This document shows, one piece after another, positions 1-8,279 of a stretch of 25,692 bases of DNA. The stretch is from Dichotomicrobium sp964650735 (GTDB lineage: Bacteria > Pseudomonadota > Alphaproteobacteria > Rhizobiales > Rhodomicrobiaceae), in contig CAZYUT010000017.1 in assembly GCA_964650735.1 (NCBI GenBank), forward strand, positions 1-25,692. Reading direction: 5' to 3'. The translations under genes and the position numbers were made by a program. The notes beneath the pieces are model-generated. The model had not been told where the DNA came from. It saw nothing but the letters and a program-made list of their open reading frames with translations, and did not search any database. Within the stretch, counting starts at the first letter, position 1. Each line of letters begins with the position of its first letter.

Positions 1-201
1 TCGCGCGAGATTTCGCAAACAACGCGCGCCCTGTCCGTACTGCGCGCGGAGTGGACCTTTCTGACACGCCCAGAGCGGCTTGAGCGGATCGCGCGCGACC
101 GCCTCGGGCTGGAGCCAGTGAAGCCGGAGCAGATCAAGTCGTTCGCCGAAATTGCGGGGCGGCCGGCTGCGCGCGCGGATGCGGGTGGAGAACGGCCATG
201 A
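1..201 (+). CDS. ftsL: Cell division protein FtsL, C-terminal part (5' truncated by window)
   Basis: An open frame runs from base 1 to a TGA at 199-201 and gives 66 residues without a start, so the N-terminus lies outside the window. The visible part reads like the end of an FtsL-type divisome protein: a coiled-coil tail (SREISQTTRALSVLRAEW) followed by the PERLERIARDRLGLEPVKPEQ motif common in alphaproteobacterial FtsL. The transmembrane helix would lie upstream. FtsL is a bitopic inner-membrane protein that joins FtsB and FtsQ and helps activate FtsWI at the septum. Position directly before ftsI is the standard dcw location, and the stop overlaps the ftsI start as ATGA. Identification rests on this position and the short motif. 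Confidence 0.85.
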   Translation, partial: SREISQTTRALSVLRAEWTFLTRPERLERIARDRLGLEPVKPEQIKSFAEIAGRPAARADAGGERP

Positions 202-1853
202 GCGGGCACTCCAAACGCCGGGGCGGCGGGCCGGATGCCGTGCGCATCGGCCTGGTGCTTTTCGCGATGGTCATCGGTTTCGCCGGGTTGGCGGCGCGGC
301 TGATCTCCCTCGGCGTGGGGCCGGATGATGCGCCGCGGATCGCCGTCGCGCAGCCCGAAGCACCTCACTCGATTTCGCGGCCTGACCTCGTGGACCGGAA
401 TGGCCGGATGCTGGCGACTGATCTGGAGGTCTATTGGGCTTACGGCGATCCCGCGCGGGTCGTGGATGTCGATGACGCTGCGGAGAAGCTCGCCCGGGTG
501 CTGCCCGACCAGGACATTGCGGCGCTGCGCGACCAACTGTCGGGCAAGGGGCGCTTCGTCTGGCTTTACCGCGGACTGACGCCGAACCAGGCCGAAGCCG
601 TACATCGGCTCGGCTTGCCGAGTGTCGGGCTGATGACCGCGAACCAGCGCGTTTACCCGTCCGGCCCAACGGGCGTGCATGTGCTGGGCCACACAAACAT
701 CGACAATCGCGGTATCGCGGGCATCGAGAAACATATCGACAGCGCGGTCGGCATCGCGGAACTGGCGGCATCGCCGGATGAGCGGCCACAGGTGCGCCTC
801 GCGCTCGATCTTGGCGTGCAGCATATCCTGCGCGAAGAGCTGCGCCGCGCGCTTGACGCTTACGAGGCGACGGCGGTCGCTGGCCTGGTCATGGACGTTC
901 ACAGCGGCGAGGTGCTGGCCATGACCTCGCTCCCCGACTACGACCCGAACCACCGCGAAGAGTCGCTCCAGCCCCACCGCCAGAATCGCCTTATCGCTGA
1001 TACCTACGAGATGGGATCGGTGTTCAAAAGCTTCACGGTTGCGATGGGCCTTGACTACGGCATCATCCAGCTTGACGACCGCTACAATATCAAGCAGCCG
1101 GTGAACGCCGGAGGCTTTCGCATCGTGGATAAATACGCCCGGCAAACCTACGCCACGGTGCCGGAAATCTTCATTCGTTCCTCGAATACCGGCGCGGCGC
1201 GAATCGCGCTCGATGTCGGCGGGTATCGCCAGCGCGAGTTTCTCGAACGGCTGGGCCTGCTGGAACCTCTGGACACGGAAGTCGCGCGGACGGCCCGTCC
1301 GCTCGTGCCGGAGGTTTGGCGCGATTCCACGACCGTCACGGTCTCATACGGGCACGGCATCGCGGTTGCGCCGCTCAACTTCGCAGCGGCGGGCGCAGCG
1401 CTCGTCAACGGCGGGTACCTGGTGCGGCCGACCTTCTTGAAGCGCAGCCGCAGCGAGGGCCGCCGGGTGGCCAGAAAGGTGTTGCGCTCAAGCACGTCCG
1501 ACGCCATGCGCAGGCTCATGCGCCGCAACGTCTTAGAGGGCACCGGCCGCAATGGGGACGTGGCGGGCTACCGACTGGGCGGCAAGACCGGCACGGCTGA
1601 TAAGCCCATCGCTGGCGGTTATTCCCGCGAAAAAGTCATTAGTACTTTTTTTGCCGCGTTTCCCATGGACGATCCGCAATATCTGGTTTTGGTCATGATA
1701 GATGAACCGAAACCGACAGAGGCGGCGCGCCGGCGGACCGAAGCGGCCTGGAACGCTGCGCCAACTGTCGCGGCGGTCGTAAAACGGGCGGCCCCGATCC
1801 TCGGCGTGGCGCCGGAACGCGCGTTTGACGAAGTCGCCGGCACCGCCTATTAA
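198..1853 (+). CDS. ftsI: Peptidoglycan D,D-transpeptidase FtsI (PBP3)
   Basis: This 551-residue class B penicillin-binding protein crosslinks septal peptidoglycan in the periplasm, anchored by one N-terminal helix (about residues 15-40). The three active-site motifs are present and well spaced. SVFK at 274-277 carries the acylated serine S274, SSN is at 328-330 and KTGT is at 463-466. A PBP dimerisation domain (about 55-220) precedes the transpeptidase domain. Length is slightly short for alphaproteobacterial FtsI, but nothing essential is missing. The ATG overlaps the ftsL stop, which fixes the start and suggests translational coupling. It should work with FtsW, encoded downstream in the same cluster. 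Confidence 0.97.
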   Translation: MSGHSKRRGGGPDAVRIGLVLFAMVIGFAGLAARLISLGVGPDDAPRIAVAQPEAPHSISRPDLVDRNGRMLATDLEVYWAYGDPARVVDVDDAAEKLARVLPDQDIAALRDQLSGKGRFVWLYRGLTPNQAEAVHRLGLPSVGLMTANQRVYPSGPTGVHVLGHTNIDNRGIAGIEKHIDSAVGIAELAASPDERPQVRLALDLGVQHILREELRRALDAYEATAVAGLVMDVHSGEVLAMTSLPDYDPNHREESLQPHRQNRLIADTYEMGSVFKSFTVAMGLDYGIIQLDDRYNIKQPVNAGGFRIVDKYARQTYATVPEIFIRSSNTGAARIALDVGGYRQREFLERLGLLEPLDTEVARTARPLVPEVWRDSTTVTVSYGHGIAVAPLNFAAAGAALVNGGYLVRPTFLKRSRSEGRRVARKVLRSSTSDAMRRLMRRNVLEGTGRNGDVAGYRLGGKTGTADKPIAGGYSREKVISTFFAAFPMDDPQYLVLVMIDEPKPTEAARRRTEAAWNAAPTVAAVVKRAAPILGVAPERAFDEVAGTAY

Positions 1854-1900
1854 CCGGACGACTCCGATGGTGAAGCGGCTTCCGGCGAGGCCAGACCAAA

Positions 1901-3364
1901 ATGAAGCTCAGCGAGCTGGCGGGCGGCGTCCCTTCCGGCGTCTCTGCCGATATTGACATTGCGGGCATAACGGCGGACAGCCGTGAGGTGCGGCCCGGCT
2001 TCGTGTTTGCCGCGCTGCCAGGCACGAAGGTCGATGGCGCGCAGTTCATTCCGGCTGCGCTTGCGGCAGGCGCGGCCGCAGTGCTCGCCGCGCCGGATGC
2101 GCCGGTGCCCGAGGGCGTGAGCGTGATCCGCGACCGCGAACCGCGGCGGCGTCTCGCGCAGATGGCCGCGCGGCTCTATCCGCGCCAGCCGGAGACGCTC
2201 GCGGCGGTGACTGGCACGAACGGCAAGACCTCGGTTGCCTCCTTCCTCTATCAGATCTGGCGCGCGCAGGGCCTGAGCGCGGCGAGCGTCGGCACGCTGG
2301 GCGTCCGCGTCGATGACGAAACGCGCCCGTTGCGCCACACAACGCCGGAGCCGGTCGAACTGCACCGCATTCTCGATGGCCTCGCGCGCGAAGGCGTGAG
2401 CCATGCCGCGCTCGAAGCCTCCAGTCACGGGCTTGCGCAGCACCGGCTTGATGGCGTGCGGCTGAGCGCAGCGGCCTTCACCAACATCTCGCGCGATCAC
2501 CTCGACTATCACCCGGACTTCGAGAGCTACTTCGCCGCCAAGATGCGCCTGTTCGAGGATATTTTGCCCCGGGGGGCGCCAGCGGTCATTGATATTGACC
2601 GGCCGGAAGGCGCGCGGGTTGCCGAATTGGCAAAAGCGCGCGGGCGCGAGGTCTGGACAGTGGGCCATGCGGGCGATGCGGTCCGCGTATTCCGGGCGAC
2701 GCCAGAAGGCTTCACGCAGCGGGTAGATTTCATTTTCAGCGGCGCGCGCTATTCAGTCACGCTGCCGCTTGCGGGCTCTTTTCAGGTATCGAACGCAGCA
2801 ATCTCCGCCGGGCTGGCTCTGGCGACTGGCAGCGCGCCGGACGCCGTGTTCGCCGCGCTCGAGACCCTTCAGGGCGCGCGCGGGCGTATGGAGCTGGCTG
2901 GCCATGCGCCGTCCGGCGGCGGCATCTTCATCGACTATGCCCATACCCCTGACGCGCTGGACTGCGCTCTGCGTGCGCTGCGGCCGTTTGCGCGCGGCAA
3001 GGTCGCGGTCGTGTTCGGCTGCGGCGGCGAGCGCGATACGGGTAAGCGTGCAGAGATGGGGGCGATCGCGCAACAATTGGCCGAAAGAGTCTACGTCACC
3101 GACGATAACCCGCGCGGCGAGGACGCAGCCATGATAAGGCAACAGATCGTACGGGCCGCGCCCAATGCCCGCGACATTCCTGACCGGCGCGCCGCTATCG
3201 CCGCCGCCATCGCCGAGCTTGGCCGCGATGACGTGCTGCTGATTGCCGGCAAGGGACACGAGACGGGTCAGATCGTGAACGGACACACCTACCCGTTCTC
3301 CGACATGGAAGCGGTGCGCGAGGTGCTGGAGGAGGAGGCGCGGGCGGCCACGCCGCTGCGCTGA
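1901..3364 (+). CDS. murE: UDP-MurNAc-tripeptide synthetase MurE (meso-DAP-adding type)
   Basis: This 487-residue cytoplasmic Mur ligase adds the third stem residue to UDP-MurNAc-L-Ala-D-Glu using ATP. The P-loop TGTNGKT is at 104-110. The HTTPEP substrate-binding segment and the YAHTPDAL segment of the C-terminal domain are also visible. DNPRGED at 402-408 is the signature of enzymes that use meso-diaminopimelate; lysine-adding MurE proteins carry a different motif there. The gene starts 47 bp after ftsI, with a GCGAGG stretch as a possible ribosome binding site. Downstream, murF would be expected to overlap its stop, but only 60 bp of noncoding sequence separates it from mraY. Confidence 0.97.
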   Translation: MKLSELAGGVPSGVSADIDIAGITADSREVRPGFVFAALPGTKVDGAQFIPAALAAGAAAVLAAPDAPVPEGVSVIRDREPRRRLAQMAARLYPRQPETLAAVTGTNGKTSVASFLYQIWRAQGLSAASVGTLGVRVDDETRPLRHTTPEPVELHRILDGLAREGVSHAALEASSHGLAQHRLDGVRLSAAAFTNISRDHLDYHPDFESYFAAKMRLFEDILPRGAPAVIDIDRPEGARVAELAKARGREVWTVGHAGDAVRVFRATPEGFTQRVDFIFSGARYSVTLPLAGSFQVSNAAISAGLALATGSAPDAVFAALETLQGARGRMELAGHAPSGGGIFIDYAHTPDALDCALRALRPFARGKVAVVFGCGGERDTGKRAEMGAIAQQLAERVYVTDDNPRGEDAAMIRQQIVRAAPNARDIPDRRAAIAAAIAELGRDDVLLIAGKGHETGQIVNGHTYPFSDMEAVREVLEEEARAATPLR

Positions 3365-3424
3365 CAAACGGCGCGCAAGCGCTGAAAACGAGGCATTGCG
3401 CAGCAAAGGCGTCGACGGGGAACG

Positions 3425-4510
3425 ATGTTTTATCTGTTTGTCGAACTGGCTGATCAGTTCCCGGTGCTCAACGTTTTTCGCTACATCACCTTCCGCACCG
3501 GCGGGGCGATCATGACTGCGCTGCTGGTCGTATTCTGGTTCGGCCCAGGCCTCATCAATCTGCTGCGCGTGCGCCAGGGCCGTGGCCAGCCCATCCGCAC
3601 CGACGGGCCGCAAACGCATCTGCTGACCAAGCAGGGCACGCCGACGATGGGCGGGCTGATGATTCTTCTTGGCGTCGGCGTGGCCACCATCCTGTGGGCC
3701 AATCTCGCGAACAGATATGTCTGGGTCGTCCTGGCGGTAACGCTTGCTTTCGGGACCATCGGCTTTATCGATGACTTCCTGAAGGTCACAAAACGCTCGA
3801 CCGGCGGCTTCTCCGGCAGGATCAAGCTGCTTTTGGAGGTGGCCGTCGCGGGTATCGCCGCCTACTCGATCATGATGATCGGCGAGGCCGGGTTCTCCAG
3901 TTCGCTCGCCGTGCCGTTCTTCAAGGATGTGCTGATCGACCTCGGCCCGTTGTTCATTGTGCTTGGCGTGTTTGTTATCGCTGGGGCGGGTAACGCGGTG
4001 AACCTGACTGACGGGCTGGACGGGCTTGCCATCGTGCCCGTGATGATCGCTGCGGGCACATTCGGCGTGATTTCGTACCTCGTCGGTAACGCAATCTTTG
4101 CCGATTATCTTCAGATTCATTTCGTACCGGGTACGGGTGAGCTCGCGGTCGTTTGCGGCGCGCTGGTGGGTGCGGGCCTTGGTTTTCTGTGGTTCAACGC
4201 GCCGCCCGCGATGATCTTCATGGGCGATACCGGCTCGCTGGCGCTGGGCGGCGCTCTCGGCACCATCGCCGTTGCGACCAAACATGAGATCGTGCTGGCG
4301 ATTGTCGGGGGGTTGTTCGTGTTGGAGACCCTTTCGGTGATCGTGCAGGTGCTCTCCTACAAGCTTACCGGCAAGCGCGTGTTCCGCATGGCGCCGCTGC
4401 ACCACCATTTCGAGCAAAAGGGCTGGGCCGAAGCGACCGTTGTCGTCAGGTTCTGGATCATCGCGGTGGTGCTGGCGCTGATCGGGCTGTCCACGCTCAA
4501 ACTACGTTAG
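3425..4510 (+). CDS. mraY: Phospho-MurNAc-pentapeptide transferase MraY
   Basis: This 361-residue polytopic inner-membrane enzyme transfers phospho-MurNAc-pentapeptide to undecaprenyl phosphate, making lipid I. About ten hydrophobic segments are visible. The catalytic aspartates are in place: D116-D117 in IDDFLK, D196 in NLTDGLDG and D268 in FMGDTGS. The histidine motif MAPLHHHFEQKGW begins at residue 322. Length equals the usual family length. The start ATG follows GACGGGGAACG, a plausible ribosome binding site. It sits 60 bp after murE and 9 bp before murD. Its direct cytoplasmic precursor enzyme, MurF, is not encoded here. Confidence 0.97.
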   Translation: MFYLFVELADQFPVLNVFRYITFRTGGAIMTALLVVFWFGPGLINLLRVRQGRGQPIRTDGPQTHLLTKQGTPTMGGLMILLGVGVATILWANLANRYVWVVLAVTLAFGTIGFIDDFLKVTKRSTGGFSGRIKLLLEVAVAGIAAYSIMMIGEAGFSSSLAVPFFKDVLIDLGPLFIVLGVFVIAGAGNAVNLTDGLDGLAIVPVMIAAGTFGVISYLVGNAIFADYLQIHFVPGTGELAVVCGALVGAGLGFLWFNAPPAMIFMGDTGSLALGGALGTIAVATKHEIVLAIVGGLFVLETLSVIVQVLSYKLTGKRVFRMAPLHHHFEQKGWAEATVVVRFWIIAVVLALIGLSTLKLR

Positions 4511-4519
4511 GATAAGGCC

Positions 4520-5929
4520 ATGATTCCCGTTACGTTTTGCGCAGATGAGAATGTCGCGGTGTTCGGCCTCGGCCTGTCGGGGATAGCGGCGGCGCGCGCG
4601 CTGGCGCGAGGCAGCGCTCGCGTCGTGGCGTGGGACGATCACGCGCCTGCGCGGGCCAGGGCGGGCGAAGCAGGCGCGGAGGTTGCGCCGCCTGAAGCAT
4701 GGGACTGGTCGTCTCTGCGCGCGCTCGTGCTGTCGCCAGGCGTGCCGCTGACGCATCCAGAGCCCCACGCGATCGTGAAGCGCGCTCACGCCGCCGGGGT
4801 CGAGATCATCGGGGATACTGAACTGTTCTGCCGCGAGCGCCGTCATCAGGGGCTGCCCGGCAAAGTCGTCGCGATCACCGGCACCAACGGCAAGTCGACC
4901 ACTTCAGCGTTGACCGCGCATCTGCTGACTGCGGCTGGCCGCGATGTGGCGCTGGGCGGAAACATTGGCACAGCGGTTTTGGACCTGCCGCCGTTCGCGG
5001 CCGACCGGCATTACGTTCTTGAGTATTCCTCCTTCCAGATCGACCTCACGCCCGGCCTCGATGCGGATGTCTCCGTACTGTTGAACGTTCAGCCGGATCA
5101 TCTCGACCGGCACGGCACGCTGGCGAACTACGCGGCGATCAAGGCGCGCATTTTCAACCGGCTCGGCGCGGCGCACTGCGGCGTCATCGGCGTTGACAGC
5201 GACCTGACGCGCCGCCTCGCCGATCAGTGGCCGTTTGCGCCGGCCCGCCGGCTGGTCTCCACAGCGCATCCGGTCAGTGACGGCGTCTATGTCCGCGACG
5301 GGCTGCTGTTCGAGGCGCGCGATGGCGAAATCGAAGCGCCGATAAGCCTGCGCGGCATTACGGCGCTGCGCGGCGCGCATAATTGGGAGAATGCAGCAGC
5401 GGCCTTTGCCGCGGCGCGCGCGCTCGGCCTGTCGCGCGAGGAACTCATGGAGGGTCTGCGCAGCTTCCCGGGCCTTGCGCACCGGATGGAAGAGGTCGGC
5501 CGGCTCGGCCGGGTCGCCTTCATCAATGACAGCAAGGCCACCAACGCGGACGCCGCGGCACGCGCGCTCGCTTGCTTCGATCCGGTGTTCTGGATTGTCG
5601 GCGGCCGTGCCAAGGAGGGCGGATTGAGCGGGTTGGAGCCTTACTATCCGCGGGTGGCTAAGGCGTATCTCATCGGCGAGGCGGCAGATTATTTCGCGGG
5701 CCAGCTTGCGGGGCGCGTCGCCTATGAGCATTGCGGCACGCTGGAGAACGCCGTCGCGGCGGCCTTGCGCGATGCGCTGCGCTCCGGCGCGCGCGCGCCG
5801 GTCGTGTTGCTGTCCCCGGCCTGCGCCTCCTATGACCAGTTCCCCAACTTCGCCGAGCGCGGCGAGGCGTTTCGCCGTCTGGTCGCTGCGCACGAGGGCG
5901 TCTCCATGCGCGAGGCGATTGCCGCATGA
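4520..5929 (+). CDS. murD: UDP-MurNAc-L-alanine:D-glutamate ligase MurD
   Basis: This 469-residue cytoplasmic Mur ligase adds D-glutamate to UDP-MurNAc-L-alanine. The N-terminal Rossmann-like UDP-binding segment (VAVFGLGLSGIAAARAL) starts near residue 12. The ATP-binding P-loop TGTNGKST starts at T120, with K125 as the phosphate-binding lysine. Later Mur ligase landmarks include NDSKATNADA and LSPACASYDQF, the latter typical of the MurD C-terminal domain. The gene lies 9 bp after mraY, and its TGA overlaps the ftsW ATG as ATGA. Order and sequence both support the call, and no anomaly is seen. Confidence 0.97.
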   Translation: MIPVTFCADENVAVFGLGLSGIAAARALARGSARVVAWDDHAPARARAGEAGAEVAPPEAWDWSSLRALVLSPGVPLTHPEPHAIVKRAHAAGVEIIGDTELFCRERRHQGLPGKVVAITGTNGKSTTSALTAHLLTAAGRDVALGGNIGTAVLDLPPFAADRHYVLEYSSFQIDLTPGLDADVSVLLNVQPDHLDRHGTLANYAAIKARIFNRLGAAHCGVIGVDSDLTRRLADQWPFAPARRLVSTAHPVSDGVYVRDGLLFEARDGEIEAPISLRGITALRGAHNWENAAAAFAAARALGLSREELMEGLRSFPGLAHRMEEVGRLGRVAFINDSKATNADAAARALACFDPVFWIVGGRAKEGGLSGLEPYYPRVAKAYLIGEAADYFAGQLAGRVAYEHCGTLENAVAAALRDALRSGARAPVVLLSPACASYDQFPNFAERGEAFRRLVAAHEGVSMREAIAA

Positions 5930-7113
5930 GGCTGTCACGCGCCGAACGCAGCCTGCTTTCGGATTGGTGGTTTTCCATCGACCACAGGCTGCTTGCGGCC
6001 GTGCTGTTCCTGATGCTGGCCGGAATGATCATGGCCTTCGGAGCCGGGCCGCCCGCCGCCGGCCGCCTCGGTCTGCCGGATTTCTACTTTGTGGAACGGC
6101 ATGCGCTGTTCTTTCTGGCTGCTCTGGCGGCGCTGATCGCCGTGTCAATGCTCGGGCCGCGCGGGGTGCGGCGGCTGGCGCTTTTGATGTGCTCCGGCGG
6201 GCTGGCGCTGATGGGGCTTGCGCTGCATCAGGGGGTGGAGCTGAACGGCGCGGTGCGCTGGGTGCATTTAGCGGGTTTCGCGTTTCAGCCCTCCGAGATC
6301 GTGAAGCCCGGCTTCGTCGTCGTGAGCGCCTGGCTGCTTGCAGAAGGCGCGCGGCGGCGCGATGTCCCGGCGACCGAGTTCGCGATCGCGCTGCTCATCA
6401 TCTTTGTCGGGTTGCTGGCGCTGCAGCCGGACATCGGGCAGATTGCGCTTATCACGCTGGTCTGGGCAGGCATGTTCATGGCGGCGGGCTATCCGCTGCG
6501 CTGGTTGCTGGCGATCGCGCTCGCCGGCATCGCAGGACTGGTCATCGTCTACGTCACAATCCCGCACGCCGCGGAGCGAATCGACGCGTTCATGGGCTGG
6601 GGCGGATCGGTCAGCGGCCAGACCGCAATCGCGCTGTCAGCGTTTGCCGAGGGCGGCTGGTTCGGACGCGGTCCGGGCGAGGGCGTCTTGAAGACGCGCC
6701 TGCCTGACGCGCACAACGACTACATCTTCGCCGTCATCGCTGAAGAGCTTGGAATCGCGGGCTGTCTGCTGCTTGTCGGCGTGTACGCCTTCATCGCCTT
6801 GCGCGCGGTCGCGGGCGTACTGAAGCAGCACAGCCCGTTCGTGCGCGTGGCGATCAGCGGGCTGGCGATGCTGTTTGGTTTTCAAGCGCTGATTAATATG
6901 GCAGTTAATGTCAACTTGCTGCCGGCGAAGGGGATGACGCTGCCGTTCATTTCGTACGGCGGCTCGTCGCTCGTTTCCATGGCCGTGGCGATGGCCATGA
7001 TTGTTGCGCTTTCGCGGCGCAGACCGAACACCGAGGCTTTATCCTGGCTGGCCCGTCCAGCCGATCTGCAGGCGGCCAGAGTCGCCGCCACGCCACGGGA
7101 GATAAGAACGTGA
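5926..7113 (+). CDS. ftsW: Septal peptidoglycan glycosyltransferase FtsW (SEDS family)
   Basis: This 395-residue polytopic SEDS protein polymerises lipid II at the septum together with FtsI. About ten hydrophobic helices are visible. Diagnostic segments include QPSEIVKPG, LQPDIGQ, GGWFGRGPGEG and the PDAHNDYIFAVIAEELG loop with its conserved aspartate near residue 265. MTLPFISYGGSSL lies near the C-terminus. The loop before GGWFGRG (FMGWGGSVSGQTA) seems a little shorter than in most homologues I remember. The start ATG overlaps the murD stop. Its TGA overlaps the murG GTG, so translation of the three genes is probably coupled. Confidence 0.96.
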   Translation: MRLSRAERSLLSDWWFSIDHRLLAAVLFLMLAGMIMAFGAGPPAAGRLGLPDFYFVERHALFFLAALAALIAVSMLGPRGVRRLALLMCSGGLALMGLALHQGVELNGAVRWVHLAGFAFQPSEIVKPGFVVVSAWLLAEGARRRDVPATEFAIALLIIFVGLLALQPDIGQIALITLVWAGMFMAAGYPLRWLLAIALAGIAGLVIVYVTIPHAAERIDAFMGWGGSVSGQTAIALSAFAEGGWFGRGPGEGVLKTRLPDAHNDYIFAVIAEELGIAGCLLLVGVYAFIALRAVAGVLKQHSPFVRVAISGLAMLFGFQALINMAVNVNLLPAKGMTLPFISYGGSSLVSMAVAMAMIVALSRRRPNTEALSWLARPADLQAARVAATPREIRT

Positions 7114-8279
7114 CGAGACCTTCGATCGTGATGACCGCCGGGGGCACGGGCGGACATCTCTTTCCCGCTAAATCCCTCGCGCAGGAACTGAGCTGGCGCG
7201 GTTACGCGATTGACCTGATAACCGATACGCGCAGCAGCAGGTTCGACGCCGACTTCCCCGCGCGCGAGGTCTACCGGGTGAATTCGGCGACCTTCAAGGG
7301 CCGCTCGCCGCTGGAAGCGACCAAGACGGTGGCCAAACTCTCAAGCGGCTTTCACATGGCCTACCGCATTCTCGGCGAGATCAAGCCGCGCGCCGCGATT
7401 GGCTTTGGCGGCTATCCGACCATCCCGCCGATGCTGGCGGCGCTGGCGCGTGGTATTCCAACTCTGACGCATGAGCAGAACGCCGTCATGGGCCGCGCCA
7501 ACCGGCTGCTGGGACCGATGGTGCGCGCGGTCGCATATTCCTTCGAAGATACCAAGTTTCTCGAGGGCAAGCTGCTGCACAAGGCGTATCTGACCGGCAC
7601 GCCGCTGCGCCGCGCCGTGCTCAACATGCGCTCCCAGGTCTACAGTTCCCCCTCGCCCGACGGGCAACTCAACCTGCTGGTCTTCGGCGGCAGCCAGGGG
7701 GCGCGGTTCTTCGCCGAGATCATGCCGGCGGCCCTTTACCTTCTGCCCGACCACATCCGCGACCGCCTGCTGGTGGTCCAGCAATGCCGCGAAGAAGACA
7801 TCGACAATGTCTTCGATTCCTATGAACGCGCGGGCGTTGCAGCGGAGCTGGCGACATTTTTCGACGATCTGCCCGAGCGTATGGCGACGGCGCATCTCGT
7901 GGTCTGCCGGTCCGGCGCGACCACTGTTGCCGAGCTCTGCGCAATCGGACGCCCGGCGGTGCTCGTGCCGCTGCCGCATTCGCTCGATAACGACCAGTAT
8001 GAAAACGCGATGCGTTTTGAGCGCGGCGGCGGCGGCTGGTGCTACGAAGAACGCGCCATGACGCCGGAGCGTTTCGCTGGGGTGGTGCGCCGTCTGTTCG
8101 AGGAGCCCGGCAGTCTGATCCGGGCGGCATCGGCGGCGAAATCGATGGCGCGATATGATGCGGTGGAACGGCTGGCCGATGTTGTCGAAAGCGTTATCCA
8201 ACAAGAGCCCTCCGACGAGCAAGCTGAGATCGAACAACAGGAGAGGGCGGAAATCCTGAGCCGTGACGGGGGGACGTGA
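7110..8279 (+). CDS. murG: UDP-GlcNAc:undecaprenyl-PP-MurNAc-pentapeptide GlcNAc transferase MurG
   Basis: This 389-residue peripheral membrane GT28 glycosyltransferase converts lipid I to lipid II on the inner face of the membrane. The N-terminal glycine-rich loop AGGTGGHLFPA (about residues 10-20) binds the acceptor phosphates. The C-terminal domain has VFGGSQGARFF and the donor-binding segment CRSGATTVAELCAIGRPAVLVPLP. Length is somewhat above the family average because of an acidic, glutamine-rich C-terminal tail (about the last 25 residues). The start is a GTG that overlaps the ftsW stop. The gene's own TGA overlaps the murC GTG in the same way. Confidence 0.97.
   Translation: MTRPSIVMTAGGTGGHLFPAKSLAQELSWRGYAIDLITDTRSSRFDADFPAREVYRVNSATFKGRSPLEATKTVAKLSSGFHMAYRILGEIKPRAAIGFGGYPTIPPMLAALARGIPTLTHEQNAVMGRANRLLGPMVRAVAYSFEDTKFLEGKLLHKAYLTGTPLRRAVLNMRSQVYSSPSPDGQLNLLVFGGSQGARFFAEIMPAALYLLPDHIRDRLLVVQQCREEDIDNVFDSYERAGVAAELATFFDDLPERMATAHLVVCRSGATTVAELCAIGRPAVLVPLPHSLDNDQYENAMRFERGGGGWCYEERAMTPERFAGVVRRLFEEPGSLIRAASAAKSMARYDAVERLADVVESVIQQEPSDEQAEIEQQERAEILSRDGGT

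Noticed and set aside
2753..4417. 554-codon open frame on the - strand across murE and mraY
   Set aside because: It lies antisense to two clear murein genes, has a composition dominated by charged and histidine residues, and matches no family; it is a by-product of GC-rich third positions.
5706..6707. 333-codon + strand frame across the murD-ftsW junction
   Set aside because: It is an out-of-frame reading of both genes with arginine- and alanine-rich nonsense composition.
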